From positions 1 to 64,000 of the forward strand of contig CANFCG010000006.1 in the NCBI GenBank assembly GCA_947445115.1: DNA of 64,000 bases, in the 5' to 3' direction. The DNA comes from Comamonadaceae bacterium (GTDB taxonomy: Bacteria > Pseudomonadota > Gammaproteobacteria > Burkholderiales > Burkholderiaceae_C). The notes below the pieces were generated by a model that made no database searches, was not told the DNA's origin, and worked only from the letters and a program-made list of their open reading frames with translations. A program made the position numbers and the translations under genes. This document shows, in pieces, positions 28,029-37,495 of this stretch; the stretch's first letter is position 1; every line of letters starts with the position of its first letter.

Positions 28029-28922
28029 TTATTTAATCGGCGGCTTAGGCAGCACTGCCTCGCCTGCCTGCATCACGTAGGTGTAGCGCAGCACGTACGA
28101 GCCATCCGACTGTTTAGAGAAATGTCCCGTCGTTGCGCGTGTCACGCCAAACTGCACATCGGTCTCTAGGTGTTCATCGTCGTCGCTATAGACCTGCGAA
28201 ATCAAAGTCTTAAAACCTTCTTTGAAGATCAACGCGTGCAAATGCGCAGGGCGATACGGGTGGCGATTTTGCGCTACAAGTAAGCGCCCAACCACGCCGC
28301 CAGTAGGAATCGGGTAGCCGGTGGGCTTGACGCTGGTGAACCAAAATTTCCCGTCAGCATCAGTTGTAAATTTCCCGCGCAAATTCATGTCGGCTTGGCT
28401 CTCATCCTGCTGCTCATAGAGTCCCACGGGTGAGGCGTGCCAGATATCGACTTCGGCATTCGTAATAGGTTTTCCACTGCTGTCCACCACCAAGCCCTCG
28501 ACCCGCAAAGCAGCACCAGGCGTGGGACTGCGCAGAATCGATTCGCCATTTTCTGTACGCGGTGAGTGCATACGCCAAAAGGGGCCGAGTAGATTTTGTG
28601 TCGTTTGAATAGAGCCGTCGTCGTCCACAACGCCACCGTTATTGAGCAAGCAAACTAACTGCGAAACACCTAGCGTTCCCGCCATCAAAACGGCTTCGTT
28701 GTGAGAGTCGTTGCTACGCTGCCCGATCTCGTTGATGAGAGCGGCCGCCTGCCGAAATTCGGCTTCTGTGAGCCGCGCGTCGGCCACAAAGCAATGCAAG
28801 TGCTTGACTAACGAAGTCATGATCTCGCGCAGGCGCGGATCACTCGTTTGCTGCATGACCGCTTGCACGGCCGTGGTCACGTCTTGGGGGGATTGAATAA
28901 AACTCGGCTTATTAGATTGCAT
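28029..28922 (-). CDS. intradiol ring-cleavage dioxygenase (catechol/hydroxyquinol 1,2-dioxygenase type)
   Basis: 297 aa. An N-terminal helical dimerisation domain (about 1-105) precedes the catalytic domain with LGPFWRMHSPRTENGESI. The four Fe(III) ligands are present: Tyr169 (SPVGLYEQ), Tyr203 (TGYPIPTGG), His227 and His229 (HPYRPAHLHALIF). The N-terminal domain and the LGPFWR block point to hydroxyquinol or catechol 1,2-dioxygenases rather than protocatechuate 3,4-dioxygenase. No maleylacetate reductase or muconate cycloisomerase is encoded nearby, so the pathway is incomplete locally. Confidence 0.88.
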   Translation of the reverse strand: MQSNKPSFIQSPQDVTTAVQAVMQQTSDPRLREIMTSLVKHLHCFVADARLTEAEFRQAAALINEIGQRSNDSHNEAVLMAGTLGVSQLVCLLNNGGVVDDDGSIQTTQNLLGPFWRMHSPRTENGESILRSPTPGAALRVEGLVVDSSGKPITNAEVDIWHASPVGLYEQQDESQADMNLRGKFTTDADGKFWFTSVKPTGYPIPTGGVVGRLLVAQNRHPYRPAHLHALIFKEGFKTLISQVYSDDDEHLETDVQFGVTRATTGHFSKQSDGSYVLRYTYVMQAGEAVLPKPPIK

Positions 28923-28964
28923 GCCCCTAGTTTATTCAATCCCTATTCTTCCTACGACAGACTC

Positions 28965-29399
28965 TTAAACCAAGGTGAGCGTCACGTCGATATTGCCACG
29001 CGTCGCGTTGGAGTATGGGCACACGATGTGCGCTTTGTTAATCAAGTCTTGAGCCACAGCGCGGTCCATGCCCGGCAAGCTGATATTCAGTGCGACTTCA
29101 ATACCAAAGCCGTTCGGGATTTGACCAATCCCGACTGCGCCGTCAATTTTTGCGTCCGTTGGAATCGCCACTTTGGCTTGACCTGCGACAAACTTCATCG
29201 CGCCCATAAAGCAAGCGCTGTAACCCGCTGCAAACAGTTGCTCTGGGTTACACACCGCGCCCTGTGCATCACCTGCGCCGCCCATCTCTTTTGGTACACC
29301 CAGCTTGACGTAAAGCGCACCATTGCTAGATGCGGCATGACCGTCGCGGCCCCCAGTGGCTGTGGCGTGGGCGGTATAGACTACTTTTTCGATTGACAT
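28965..29399 (-). CDS. ohr: organic hydroperoxide resistance protein Ohr
   Basis: 144 aa, standard length. The two redox cysteines are Cys63 in AAGYSACF and Cys127 in [14 protein letters not shown], the defining peroxidatic and resolving residues of Ohr. It reduces fatty-acid and organic hydroperoxides using lipoylated proteins. It follows ohrR by 45 nt on the same strand and has a good AAAGGGA ribosome site. Confidence 0.96.
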   Translation of the reverse strand: MSIEKVVYTAHATATGGRDGHAASSNGALYVKLGVPKEMGGAGDAQGAVCNPEQLFAAGYSACFMGAMKFVAGQAKVAIPTDAKIDGAVGIGQIPNGFGIEVALNISLPGMDRAVAQDLINKAHIVCPYSNATRGNIDVTLTLV

Positions 29400-29444
29400 G
29401 ATTTCCCTTTCAAGGAATGGTTAATGAAACTTTATAAAGAAACT

Positions 29445-29912
29445 CTAGATCTGTGCCGCAACTAAGTTGGCACGTAAAACTTTCAATTGGTCCGCCATTG
29501 CGCGCACGGCGGGCAGCTCACAACCCGAGGCCTCCAATACGCAAGCAGGAATGCTTTGACTTTTGGCTTGCAACTTGCGCCCTACTTGGGTGAGGCTCAC
29601 GATGACTTGGCGCTCATCCTCTTTACTTCGGGTACGTTCTACAAGTCCAAGTGCTTCCAATTTTTTAAGCAAGGGCGTCAGCGTGCCACTGTCCAAATAC
29701 AGTGCCGCGCCAATGTCGCTCACGCGCTGAGCATCTCGCTCCCAAAGCACCAGCATCACTAGATATTGCGGATAGGTCAGATGGAGTGCTTTCAAAAGCG
29801 GCTTGTACACCTTGGTCATTGCCAGCGATGCCGAATACAGCGCAAAGCACAAATGCTGATCGAGCGGAATAAATTCTGCAAGGGTTGAGGATATTGTTTT
29901 TTTATTGCTCAC
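29445..29912 (-). CDS. ohrR: organic-peroxide-sensing MarR regulator OhrR
   Basis: 155 aa. FIPLDQHLCFALYSAS places the sensing cysteine at Cys22, the position used by OhrR. Recognition helix region DSGTLTPLLKKLEALGLVERT and wing SKEDERQVIVSL follow. Oxidation of the cysteine releases DNA and derepresses ohr. The start is GTG 29912, since no ATG precedes the conserved Cys block. Two direct CACAATT heptamers (29910-29916 and 29925-29931, 15 bp apart) overlap the start and may be part of its operator. Confidence 0.92.
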   Translation of the reverse strand: MSNKKTISSTLAEFIPLDQHLCFALYSASLAMTKVYKPLLKALHLTYPQYLVMLVLWERDAQRVSDIGAALYLDSGTLTPLLKKLEALGLVERTRSKEDERQVIVSLTQVGRKLQAKSQSIPACVLEASGCELPAVRAMADQLKVLRANLVAAQI

Positions 29913-29977
29913 AATTCTATTTTACACAATTTAAATAAAAACACTCTATAAAAAAACTGATATTATGTACAGCCATT

Positions 29978-31090
29978 ATGCAAACTGAACAACGCATCCC
30001 CATTCAATTCATCAAAGGTCGTGGCTCTGCGAGCCATATCCAGCATAGGTTTTCGCTGGATCAACGCGAACAGTTTGATGATGGATGGGAAGGTGACGAT
30101 TCGCTGGTGAGCGCTGATAAATTACCGCCTAAAACTGAAATTAGATTTGAAAATGCCAAGTCAGCACTCACCAAAAACGACTCGCCAGATCTGCCGTTTC
30201 GCCTGACGCTCAACCCGTATCGCGGCTGCGAGCATGGTTGCATTTATTGTTTTGCACGGCCAACGCACAGTTACTTGGGCTTGTCGCCTGGACTCGACTT
30301 TGAAACTAAAATCATCGCCAAGCCCAATATCCATGAGGTTCTTGCCAAGGAACTGCAAAACAAAAGCTATCAGCCGCAAGTCATCAACGTGGGCGGCGCA
30401 ACCGATTGCTATCAGCCTTGCGAGCGAGAACTCAAACTCACCCGCGCGTGCATTGAGGTGTTTGCTAAAACCAATCACCCGTTTACACTGGTCACAAAGT
30501 CGTCGCTCGTGGAGCGTGATCTCGATCTCCTCGTGCCGATGGCGCAAAAAAATCTCGTCGCCATCTACGTGACGATCACCACGCTAGACGTGCATCTCGC
30601 CCGCATCTTGGAGCCCCGTGCCGCCGCACCGCACAGGCGACTTCGCGTAATTGAAACATTGGCAAAAGCTGGCGTGCCCGTGGGCGTGAGCGTTTCGCCG
30701 CAAATCCCGTTTATCAACGACGACATGGAGCAAGTGCTGGAGGCGGCGTACCAAGCAGGCGCTCGCCGAGCTTTTTACACCGTGCTGCGCCTGCCTTGGG
30801 AAGTTGCACCGCTATTCAAAGAATGGCTGAGCCTGCACTACCCCGATCGCGCTGAGCGCGTGATGGCTCGCGTTGCCGACATGCGTGGGGGTAAAGACTA
30901 TGACGCAGATTTCGCCTCCCGCATGAAGGGCTCAGGGCTATGGGCTGACCTCATCAAACAGCGCTTTCAAAAAGCAGCACTGCGCTACGGTTTTGCTCCT
31001 GCGCTCTCGGGCGAAACCCGTGCATCTCTCGACTTTAATTGTGCGGACTTCGATGCCAGCGTTTTGGGGAAACAAGCGCGGCTGTTTTAA
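29978..31090 (+). CDS. PA0069-family radical SAM protein (SplB-like)
   Basis: 370 aa. The 4Fe-4S motif is CEHGCIYC (Cx3Cx2C) at about residues 87-94, preceded by RLTLNPYRGC and followed by YCFARPTHSYLGLSPG, the signature of the PA0069/Rv2578c group related to spore photoproduct lyase. The GGATDCYQPCERELKLTR block and FTLVTKSSLVERD are family marks. Function is unknown; a DNA-repair-like role is guessed from SplB kinship only. It is divergent from ohrR with about 65 nt between. Confidence 0.9.
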   Translation: MQTEQRIPIQFIKGRGSASHIQHRFSLDQREQFDDGWEGDDSLVSADKLPPKTEIRFENAKSALTKNDSPDLPFRLTLNPYRGCEHGCIYCFARPTHSYLGLSPGLDFETKIIAKPNIHEVLAKELQNKSYQPQVINVGGATDCYQPCERELKLTRACIEVFAKTNHPFTLVTKSSLVERDLDLLVPMAQKNLVAIYVTITTLDVHLARILEPRAAAPHRRLRVIETLAKAGVPVGVSVSPQIPFINDDMEQVLEAAYQAGARRAFYTVLRLPWEVAPLFKEWLSLHYPDRAERVMARVADMRGGKDYDADFASRMKGSGLWADLIKQRFQKAALRYGFAPALSGETRASLDFNCADFDASVLGKQARLF

Positions 31091-31105
31091 GCCGCCACTC
31101 GGCCA

Positions 31106-31771
31106 CTACTTCGGGTTATTCACTTCATCCCGTGGCGCAGTTTGCAAATGCGCGGTATCCGACCAGCCCACCAGTGAGAAGCCTTGCGGCGTCCACAAGA
31201 GACGGTTGATTTCGGCGTTGCCAAGGCTCCACGTGCGCGGAGCATCCAGCGCCAAGCCTGTCGCGGCGCGATACAAGATGTCGTTGTCGCCGCCATGCGA
31301 GACGACGACGATTTGCTGGCCTGGATGACGAGCGGCTAGATGGCTCACGCACTTGAGGATTCGATCTCGAAAGGTGATGAGCGACTCGCCACCTTCGGGA
31401 CAATAACTAGGCTCACGCTTGCGCCAACGCTCGGCCTCGTCTGGCCAGAGTAGCGCCACTTCGGCAAAGGTTTTTCCTTCAAATTTACCGAAGAGCCGCT
31501 CGCGCAAACCCTCCGTGGGAATAGTGCTCATGCCAACGGCTTCGCCAATCGCCATCGCCGTGTCATGCGCGCGCCACAAGTCGCTGGAGTAGATGGCCGC
31601 AATGGATTCGTGCTGCAAAGCCTGCGCGACGGCTTTGGCCTGTTCGTGCCCGCGTTTGTTCAATTTGATGTCAAGCGAGCCTTGAATGCGCGTATCCACG
31701 TTCCATGCGGTTTCGCCATGACGAATGGCGATGATGCGGGTGGGTTCTTGCATCGTCGGCGCAGCGCTCAT
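31106..31771 (-). CDS. histidine phosphatase superfamily protein (GpmB/CobC-like)
   Basis: 221 aa. The RHG motif [18 protein letters not shown] starts near residue 13. The second histidine is in [14 protein letters not shown], with [13 protein letters not shown] and [12 protein letters not shown] between. This is the cofactor-dependent phosphoglycerate-mutase-like phosphatase fold. Substrate is unclear; many such proteins are broad phosphatases. ATG 31771 overlaps the ttcA stop as ATGA, so translation is coupled to ttcA. Confidence 0.9.
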   Translation of the reverse strand: MSAAPTMQEPTRIIAIRHGETAWNVDTRIQGSLDIKLNKRGHEQAKAVAQALQHESIAAIYSSDLWRAHDTAMAIGEAVGMSTIPTEGLRERLFGKFEGKTFAEVALLWPDEAERWRKREPSYCPEGGESLITFRDRILKCVSHLAARHPGQQIVVVSHGGDNDILYRAATGLALDAPRTWSLGNAEINRLLWTPQGFSLVGWSDTAHLQTAPRDEVNNPK

Positions 31772-32739
31772 GAGCACGCCCCAACAGAAGACTCCGTCGC
31801 GATAGAAATCATTTTTTGCCCCAAAGCAGTCGACGGCAAGGCTTCTTTAAACACCTCTGGGTCAAAGGCTTTATCGCCATCAGGGTTTGGCGTGCCCGTG
31901 GTCTTGAGTCCCACAAAGTCGTAGAGTTTTTTATCCAACAGGTGCGAGGGACGAATGTCTTGCATTGCGCTAAACATGTTTTCCACGCGGCCTGGATATT
32001 TCTTTTGCCACTCGCGGAGCAAGTTGCCGACTTGCACGCGCTGCAAGCCATCTTGGCTACCGCACAACGTGCACGGAATGATGGGGAATTGCTTGTGCTC
32101 GGCCCACGCGATGAGGTCGGTTTCGGGCACATAAGCCATCGGGCGAATCAGGATATGGTTGCCGTTATCGGACACGAGTTTTGGCGGCATAGCCTTCATC
32201 TTGGCTGCGAAGAACATATTCAAAAAGAAAGTTTGCAAGATGTCGTCGCGGTGGTGCCCCAGCGCCACTTTGGTTGCGCCCAATTTATCCGCCACCTTGT
32301 ACAAAATGCCGCGCCGCAGACGCGAACAAAGCGAACACATAGTCTTGCCTTCTGGAATCAAACGCTTGACGATGGAATAGGTATCCTGATTTTCGATGTG
32401 GTACTCCACCCCAATGGATTCAAGGTACGCGGGCAAGATGTGATCGGGGAAGCCTGGTTGCTTTTGATCGAGATTGACCGCGACGAGCGTAAATTTGACA
32501 GGTGAACGTTGCTGCAATTTGATCAAAATATCCAGCATGCCGTAGCTATCTTTGCCGCCCGACACGCAGACCATCACGCGGTCGCCCTCTTCGATCATGT
32601 TGTAGTCGATGATCGCGCGGCCTACTTCGCGGCACAGGCGCTTTTCTAGTTTTTGAATCTCTAGCGGCATGGCCGCTTTACGCTCGCGGGCTGTGAGTTT
32701 TTGCGCAGTTTGCACGGGGTTTCCAGTTTGTAATTCCAT
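31768..32739 (-). CDS. ttcA: tRNA 2-thiocytidine biosynthesis protein TtcA
   Basis: 323 aa. PP-loop [11 protein letters not shown] at about 60-70, and two CxxC pairs binding the Fe-S cluster: CSLC in the [14 protein letters not shown] block and CTLC in [12 protein letters not shown]. TtcA thiolates cytidine 32 of certain tRNAs. [17 protein letters not shown] is the usual adenylation-domain helix. It follows folB by 12 nt in a minus-strand run that starts with the FolM-like reductase. Confidence 0.95.
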   Translation of the reverse strand: MELQTGNPVQTAQKLTARERKAAMPLEIQKLEKRLCREVGRAIIDYNMIEEGDRVMVCVSGGKDSYGMLDILIKLQQRSPVKFTLVAVNLDQKQPGFPDHILPAYLESIGVEYHIENQDTYSIVKRLIPEGKTMCSLCSRLRRGILYKVADKLGATKVALGHHRDDILQTFFLNMFFAAKMKAMPPKLVSDNGNHILIRPMAYVPETDLIAWAEHKQFPIIPCTLCGSQDGLQRVQVGNLLREWQKKYPGRVENMFSAMQDIRPSHLLDKKLYDFVGLKTTGTPNPDGDKAFDPEVFKEALPSTALGQKMISIATESSVGACS

Positions 32740-32751
32740 GTTTATTGTTCT

Positions 32752-33105
32752 TTATTTTTTAGCTGTCACTTCGACAGCAACTGAATCGCAATCGGTAAAT
32801 ATGCTGGGTTTATCCACGCGAATTTTGACTTCCGTGACAACATCATGCGCGAGCAAACGTTTAGCGATGCGTCCAGCCAAAGTCTCCAGCATATTAATAT
32901 GCCCTGTCTCAATTTCCTCTAAGGCTGCATTGCGCAAATGGCGATAGTCCAGCACATGGGTCACTTGATCTATTTGAGGGATAAGGTCAGCATCTGCTAA
33001 CACCACAGAAATGCTGATAAATAGCGGCTGCTTGGCTGCAAGCTCATGCTCGAGAATGCCGACACTTGCCAGTACGCGAAGTCGGTCTAAATAAATGGAT
33101 CGCAT
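32752..33105 (-). CDS. folB: dihydroneopterin aldolase
   Basis: 117 aa, typical FolB size. VGILEHELAAKQPLFISISV, LDYRHLRNAALEEIE and NMLETLAGRIAKRLL carry the pterin-binding glutamate and tyrosine, and the C-terminal VRVDKPS-type block (VKIRVDKPSIFTDCDSVAV) the catalytic lysine. The enzyme splits dihydroneopterin in folate synthesis. An unrelated membrane-protein gene separates it from the FolM-like reductase. Confidence 0.92.
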   Translation of the reverse strand: MRSIYLDRLRVLASVGILEHELAAKQPLFISISVVLADADLIPQIDQVTHVLDYRHLRNAALEEIETGHINMLETLAGRIAKRLLAHDVVTEVKIRVDKPSIFTDCDSVAVEVTAKK

Positions 33106-33112
33106 GTCGTGC

Positions 33113-33874
33113 CTAAAGAGGTGAAGGCTCTTCGAGAGAGAGCTGAACTTTATTACGGATCGCTGTCCGCCAAAACGATTCCGTCATCATGGCAATGTCT
33201 TGCATCCAAAACAAACGATCAGATGGTTGAAGCAACAAATTTTGCTCTAGCTTAATGTTTGACCAAATAGACACAATTGGCTTGTTAGTCGGCGATCTTG
33301 CCGGCTCAAAGTTGGTTGAAAAACCTACTTTATTTGCGCCTTCAAATGTGAAGAAAAATGCTTTCTGAAGATCAATAATGACTTTGCTTTGATCTGTGCT
33401 TTTGTCTACATCAATCCAATACACCACAATGATGCGACTTACATTTAAGCCGACCCATAATTTCATTTTTTGTGTTCCGCAACTGAGTTCGTAAGCTGCT
33501 CCAAAAATATCACTACGCCCGAGTTTTGTTACGCGGCTCCCTATATGTCGCTGGTCATAGCTTGGACTAATTTTTGCCAGCACACTTGGCAATAGTTCAT
33601 TTAAAAATTGATCTGTCTTTTGTTGCAATACATCCGTCCCGACTTCACGTTCACTAAAGAACAAAACAAGCCCACCAGCAAACCCTGCTAGCGTTATTTG
33701 CACGACGGACATACTCAACAAAATCCAATCGGCATACTTGGGATCTTTTGGGTTATCCGCTGCGACGTAAAACGTTGTCATTACAACTGCGCTCAACAAT
33801 GCTACCCCGAGCAACCATAAAGCAATATTGCGAATCTTTTGAGGTATGTGAATTAATCCTACCGAATCAATCAT
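33113..33874 (-). CDS. unrecognised membrane protein with two N-terminal helices
   Basis: 253 aa. I do not recognise a family. Two membrane helices (about 16-38 and 50-72) form a hairpin with a short DNPKDPKYAD loop. The remaining 180 residues are soluble, with SREVGTDVLQQKTDQFLNELLPSVLAKI after the second helix and an alpha/beta mix later (LWVGLNVSRIIVVYWIDVD). The coding sequence looks more AT-rich than its neighbours. It sits 7 nt from folB and 9 nt from the FolM-like gene, apparently within the same operon, which suggests insertion of a foreign or lineage-specific gene. Confidence 0.6.
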   Translation of the reverse strand: MIDSVGLIHIPQKIRNIALWLLGVALLSAVVMTTFYVAADNPKDPKYADWILLSMSVVQITLAGFAGGLVLFFSEREVGTDVLQQKTDQFLNELLPSVLAKISPSYDQRHIGSRVTKLGRSDIFGAAYELSCGTQKMKLWVGLNVSRIIVVYWIDVDKSTDQSKVIIDLQKAFFFTFEGANKVGFSTNFEPARSPTNKPIVSIWSNIKLEQNLLLQPSDRLFWMQDIAMMTESFWRTAIRNKVQLSLEEPSPL

Positions 33875-33883
33875 ATTTTGCTT

Positions 33884-34651
33884 TCATAAAAAACTAACAT
33901 CCCGCTGCATAGCCGTCAGATGCTGACCAGCATCAACCAGCAAAGTGGCTCCCGCTACCGAGGCATTTTCCAGCATGAAAACAGCTGCTTTAGCAATGTC
34001 TCGCGGATTGCTGATTTGACCAGTTAGTGAATATTTAGCCGCACGTTCAAAATCTTCTGCGCTTTGCAAATAACTAGGGAATGAAAGGCCTGGCGCGATG
34101 GCGCATACGCGTACACACGGCGCTAATGATTGCGCAAGCATTTGAGTAGCCATTTGCAAAGCAGCTTTGCTAAGCGAATAGCTTAAAAAATCAGGATTGA
34201 CGTTCCACAATTTTTGATCGAGTAAGTTGAGCACTGCACCTTGAGCCGATCGCGCTTGAACATGTTCGTGCAACGCATTTGCCAAGATCACTGGCGCACC
34301 CACGTTACCCAGCATATGTTTTGTCAATTTTTCGTAGCTGAAATCTTTAGCGGCATCCAACTCAAAAGTCGAGGCATTATTGACTACTGCATCAACGTGC
34401 CCCATTGCCGCAATGACGGAAGGAATTAAGCCAAGGGTCTCGTCTTCGTCATTCAGATTTGCTTTAAAACACATGCTGCCAATCGTATGTTTTGAACAAG
34501 CATTCGCCGTCTCCATTGCATCTTGCTCGCTCAATCGGTAGTGCACGGCAACCCGCCAACCCGCCTGCGCCAACGCTAGCGCAATTTCGCGTCCCAGCCT
34601 TTTAGCGCCGCCAGTGATGAGTACCGTTTTTTGTACGTTTTTTTGAGCCAT
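33884..34651 (-). CDS. FolM-like short-chain dehydrogenase (pteridine reductase type)
   Basis: 255 aa SDR. The nucleotide motif TGGAKRLGR is the TGxxxRxG form of pteridine reductases and FolM rather than the TGxxxGxG of ordinary SDRs. VVNNASTFEL, the SYSLSKAAL active-site tyrosine/lysine, and APGLSFPS follow. FolM-type enzymes reduce dihydromonapterin or dihydrofolate. Co-orientation with folB supports a pterin role. ATG 34651 lies 26 nt from the divergent midA start. Confidence 0.82.
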   Translation of the reverse strand: MAQKNVQKTVLITGGAKRLGREIALALAQAGWRVAVHYRLSEQDAMETANACSKHTIGSMCFKANLNDEDETLGLIPSVIAAMGHVDAVVNNASTFELDAAKDFSYEKLTKHMLGNVGAPVILANALHEHVQARSAQGAVLNLLDQKLWNVNPDFLSYSLSKAALQMATQMLAQSLAPCVRVCAIAPGLSFPSYLQSAEDFERAAKYSLTGQISNPRDIAKAAVFMLENASVAGATLLVDAGQHLTAMQRDVSFL

Positions 34652-34677
34652 AAAATTGATTTTTCGTTTTCTCGTTT

Positions 34678-35775
34678 ATGTCCATTTTCTCACCCTTATC
34701 AGCACACTCAGGTTGGCAGCCTTTCGACACCTTCATGTCGGATGCGCTCTACCACCCCGAGCACGGCTACTACACGCGCTCGCAAAGCCAAATCGGCAAT
34801 GACGCGGCCACGTCCGACTTTGCGACAAGCCCCGTGATTTCGCCCTTCTTTGGTAAGACGCTCGCCAAACAAGTCGCTGAATGTCTAGAGGCCACGGGCA
34901 CGTCCGAGGTGTGGGAGTTCGGCGCAGGCACGGGCGCGCTTGCCTTGCAGCTTTTGACGGCGCTAGGCGACAAAATCACGCGCTACAACATCGTCGATTT
35001 GTCAGGCAGCTTGCAAGCGCAGCAAAAGGCAACGTTAGAAGCAGGTCTACAGGCCACACCAGATATGCTCTCCAGAGTGCATTGGCTGCAAGCATTGCCA
35101 GACATGTTCTCTGGCGTGATTGTCGGCAATGAAGTGCTGGATGCCATGCCCGTCAAGCTCTTGGTGCGAACTAACCATGTGTGGCACGAGCGTGGCGTGG
35201 TCAATCTCAATGACGACCTCTCGTTTGCTGACCTGCCGACGGAGCTGCGGCCGCCATTCGATGTTGCAGGTACGCATGACTACCTCACAGAAATCCATCC
35301 GCAAGGCGAAGCTTTCATTCAAACGCTCGCTGACAAGCTGCTCAAATCCCGGCAATTGACTGGCAAGGGCGGTGCCATCCTCATGATTGACTATGGCTTC
35401 GGCGAGAGCGAGTACTACCACCCCGAGCGCAGCATGGGCACGCTGATGTGCCACCAAGCGCATCAATCCAGCACGAATCCGCTAGAGCACGTGGGCGAGA
35501 AAGACATCACCTCCCACATCAATTTCACGGGAATTGCGTTGGCGGCGCAGGACGCGGGTCTCACGGTGAACAGTTACACCTCGCAAGGACGGTTTTTGTT
35601 GAATTGCGGCTTGCTGGATCATCTCGTCAATGCTTCACTGGCTGAACGCGCAATGGCACAAAAGCTGGTGACTGAGCACGAAATGGGCGAGCTCTTCAAA
35701 GTCATTTGCCTCTCGACGCTCCCTGATTTTGAGCCTCTAGGATTCGTTGCTGGTGATCGAAGTCACACTCTTTAA
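34678..35775 (+). CDS. MidA/NDUFAF7-family SAM-dependent methyltransferase
   Basis: 365 aa. FDTFMSDALYHPEHGYYT, DFATSPVISPFFGKTLAKQ, EFGAGTGALALQLL (SAM loop) and GNEVLDAMPVKL are the PF02636 signatures. The mitochondrial member methylates an arginine of complex I subunit NDUFS2; the bacterial role is assumed similar but unproven. The C-terminal half keeps LIDYGFGESEYYHPERS (as MIDYGFGE) and GEKDITSHINFT. It is divergent from the FolM-like gene and followed by the palindromic repeat and the recA control region. Confidence 0.88.
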   Translation: MSIFSPLSAHSGWQPFDTFMSDALYHPEHGYYTRSQSQIGNDAATSDFATSPVISPFFGKTLAKQVAECLEATGTSEVWEFGAGTGALALQLLTALGDKITRYNIVDLSGSLQAQQKATLEAGLQATPDMLSRVHWLQALPDMFSGVIVGNEVLDAMPVKLLVRTNHVWHERGVVNLNDDLSFADLPTELRPPFDVAGTHDYLTEIHPQGEAFIQTLADKLLKSRQLTGKGGAILMIDYGFGESEYYHPERSMGTLMCHQAHQSSTNPLEHVGEKDITSHINFTGIALAAQDAGLTVNSYTSQGRFLLNCGLLDHLVNASLAERAMAQKLVTEHEMGELFKVICLSTLPDFEPLGFVAGDRSHTL

Positions 35776-35779
35776 GCAT

Positions 35780-35804
35780 GGATTCCTCCCTTCGCAGGAA
35801 TGAC
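35780..35804. repeat. palindromic dispersed repeat, copy 3 (diverged)
   Basis: Copy with arms ATTCCTCC-CTTC-GCAGGAAT, one mismatch in the stem, GG before and GAC after. It lies 5 nt beyond the midA stop and about 60 nt upstream of the recA LexA box. Confidence 0.7.
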
Positions 35805-35862
35805 TAAAAAGTCTATTAAATTGACTATTAATATGAAATTTTCATTTTTACTTCTGCTACAT

Positions 35863-35882
35863 TACTGTTATCCCATACAGCT
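35863..35882. promoter_or_regulatory. LexA (SOS) box upstream of recA
   Basis: TACTGTTATCCCATACAGCT contains the core CTGT-N8-ACAG at 35865-35880, the proteobacterial LexA consensus. It ends 28 nt before the recA ATG, consistent with SOS repression of recA-recX. An AGGAG ribosome site follows at 35900-35904. Confidence 0.88.
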
Positions 35883-35910
35883 TTTTGACAGTTTTTAACA
35901 GGAGTACACC

Positions 35911-37050
35911 ATGAGTTTTGAAGAAATTACCATCCCAGCAAGCCCAGCCTTCGAAGCCAAAGCAGCTAAAGCCGCCAAAGCGCCCACCAAGGCCGATCAG
36001 GCCGCAACCAGTAAACTGGATGCCGAGCGTGCAGAAAAGTCCAAAGCACTGCAAGCCGCATTGGCGCAAATCGAAAAACAATTCGGCAAGGGCACGATCA
36101 TGCGCCTTGGCGAAGGCGAAGTGATTGAAGACATCCAAGTCGTCTCCACAGGCTCCCTTGGACTTGACGTGGCGCTAGGCGTTGGCGGCTTGCCACGTGG
36201 CCGCGTCGTCGAAATTTATGGCCCTGAGTCTTCGGGCAAAACCACCCTCACCTTGCAAGTGATTGCTGAAATGCAAAAAATTGGCGGTCAATGCGCTTTT
36301 GTCGATGCCGAGCACGCGCTCGATATCCAGTACGCGCAAAAATTGGGCGTGAATCTACAAGATTTATTGATTAGCCAGCCTGACACAGGCGAGCAAGCGC
36401 TAGAGATTGTCGATTCGCTGGTTCGCTCAGGCGGCGTCGATTTAATCGTCATCGACTCGGTTGCCGCCCTCACCCCCAAGGCTGAGATTGAAGGCGAAAT
36501 GGGTGACTCGCTGCCAGGTCTGCAAGCACGGCTCATGAGCCAAGCGCTGCGCAAATTAACGGGTTCGATCAAACGCACTAACTGCATGGTCATCTTTATT
36601 AACCAAATTCGCATGAAGATTGGCGTGATGTTTGGCTCACCAGAGACGACCACAGGTGGAAACGCGCTCAAGTTCTACGCATCCGTTCGCTTAGACATTC
36701 GCCGTATCGGCACGATCAAAAAAGGCGAAGAAGCCATTGGTAACGAAACCCGCGTGAAGGTGGTTAAAAACAAGGTCGCCTCGCCGTTCAAAATGGCAGA
36801 GTTCGATATTTTGTTTGGTGAAGGCATCAGCCGCTTGGGCGAGGTGATCGACATGGGCGTGGAAGCCAAAATCGTAGAAAAATCAGGTGCTTGGTATGCG
36901 TATAAGGGCGAAAAAATTGGCCAAGGTCGCGACAATTCGCGCGAGTTTTTGCGCGAAAACCCAGAGCTCGCGATCGAGATTGAAAACAAAGTGCGCGAGT
37001 CGCTGGGCATTGCCCCGATTCAAGATGCTGTGCCACGTAGTGTTCAATAA
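35911..37050 (+). CDS. recA: recombinase RecA with long N-terminal extension
   Basis: 379 aa. Walker [10 protein letters not shown] at about 104-112 (66-74 in E. coli), [24 protein letters not shown] (loop region), [18 protein letters not shown] and [14 protein letters not shown] are intact. The first 40 residues before [20 protein letters not shown] are extra: an acidic start then an Ala/Lys-rich part with repeated AAK. The start is well supported by AGGAG six bases upstream. RecA drives strand exchange and LexA cleavage. A LexA box lies upstream, and recX overlaps the end. Confidence 0.97.
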   Translation: MSFEEITIPASPAFEAKAAKAAKAPTKADQAATSKLDAERAEKSKALQAALAQIEKQFGKGTIMRLGEGEVIEDIQVVSTGSLGLDVALGVGGLPRGRVVEIYGPESSGKTTLTLQVIAEMQKIGGQCAFVDAEHALDIQYAQKLGVNLQDLLISQPDTGEQALEIVDSLVRSGGVDLIVIDSVAALTPKAEIEGEMGDSLPGLQARLMSQALRKLTGSIKRTNCMVIFINQIRMKIGVMFGSPETTTGGNALKFYASVRLDIRRIGTIKKGEEAIGNETRVKVVKNKVASPFKMAEFDILFGEGISRLGEVIDMGVEAKIVEKSGAWYAYKGEKIGQGRDNSREFLRENPELAIEIENKVRESLGIAPIQDAVPRSVQ

Positions 37051-37495
37051 ACCTTCGCTAAAGGGTCGCGCGCTGCGTTACCTCGCAGCGCGCGAATACT
37101 CTCGCTTTGAGTTGGAACAAAAACTCAAAGAGCATGAAGAGTTTGATGGCGAACTCAAAGCCGCGCTTGACGACTTGGAAGCCAAAGGTTTTATATCGGA
37201 GGCACGCGTCGTCGAGTCCACGCTGAATCAAAAGGCCAGCAAGTTTGGCTCGGCTCGCCTGCTCAATACGCTCAAGGCGAAAGGTATTGATGCAGGCGCC
37301 ATCTTGGACGCAGCCGCACAACTCCGCGAGACCGAATTCGACCGCGCCATGGAGGTGTGGACACGCAAGTTTGGTGAACCCTACTCGTCACCCAGCGAAT
37401 ACGCGAAACAAGCCAGATTTTTAGCGTCGCGTGGATTTAGTGGTGAGGTCGTTGGGCGGGTGCTGAGGCAAAGCAAAACTATTTTGACAATTTAA
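37025..37495 (+). CDS. recX: RecA regulator RecX
   Basis: About 156 aa. [48 protein letters not shown] and [17 protein letters not shown] are the three helical repeats of RecX, which caps RecA filaments. ATG 37025 overlaps recA by 26 nt; GTG 37040 is possible and would leave an 11-nt overlap. Either way recX is coupled to recA and under the same SOS control. Its last 17 nt overlap convergent metW. Confidence 0.92.
   Translation: MLCHVVFNKPSLKGRALRYLAAREYSRFELEQKLKEHEEFDGELKAALDDLEAKGFISEARVVESTLNQKASKFGSARLLNTLKAKGIDAGAILDAAAQLRETEFDRAMEVWTRKFGEPYSSPSEYAKQARFLASRGFSGEVVGRVLRQSKTILTI

Noticed and set aside
36887-37024. Upstream part of the recX frame within recA
   Set aside because: It is an out-of-frame reading of recA; RecX homology begins after residue 50 of that frame.
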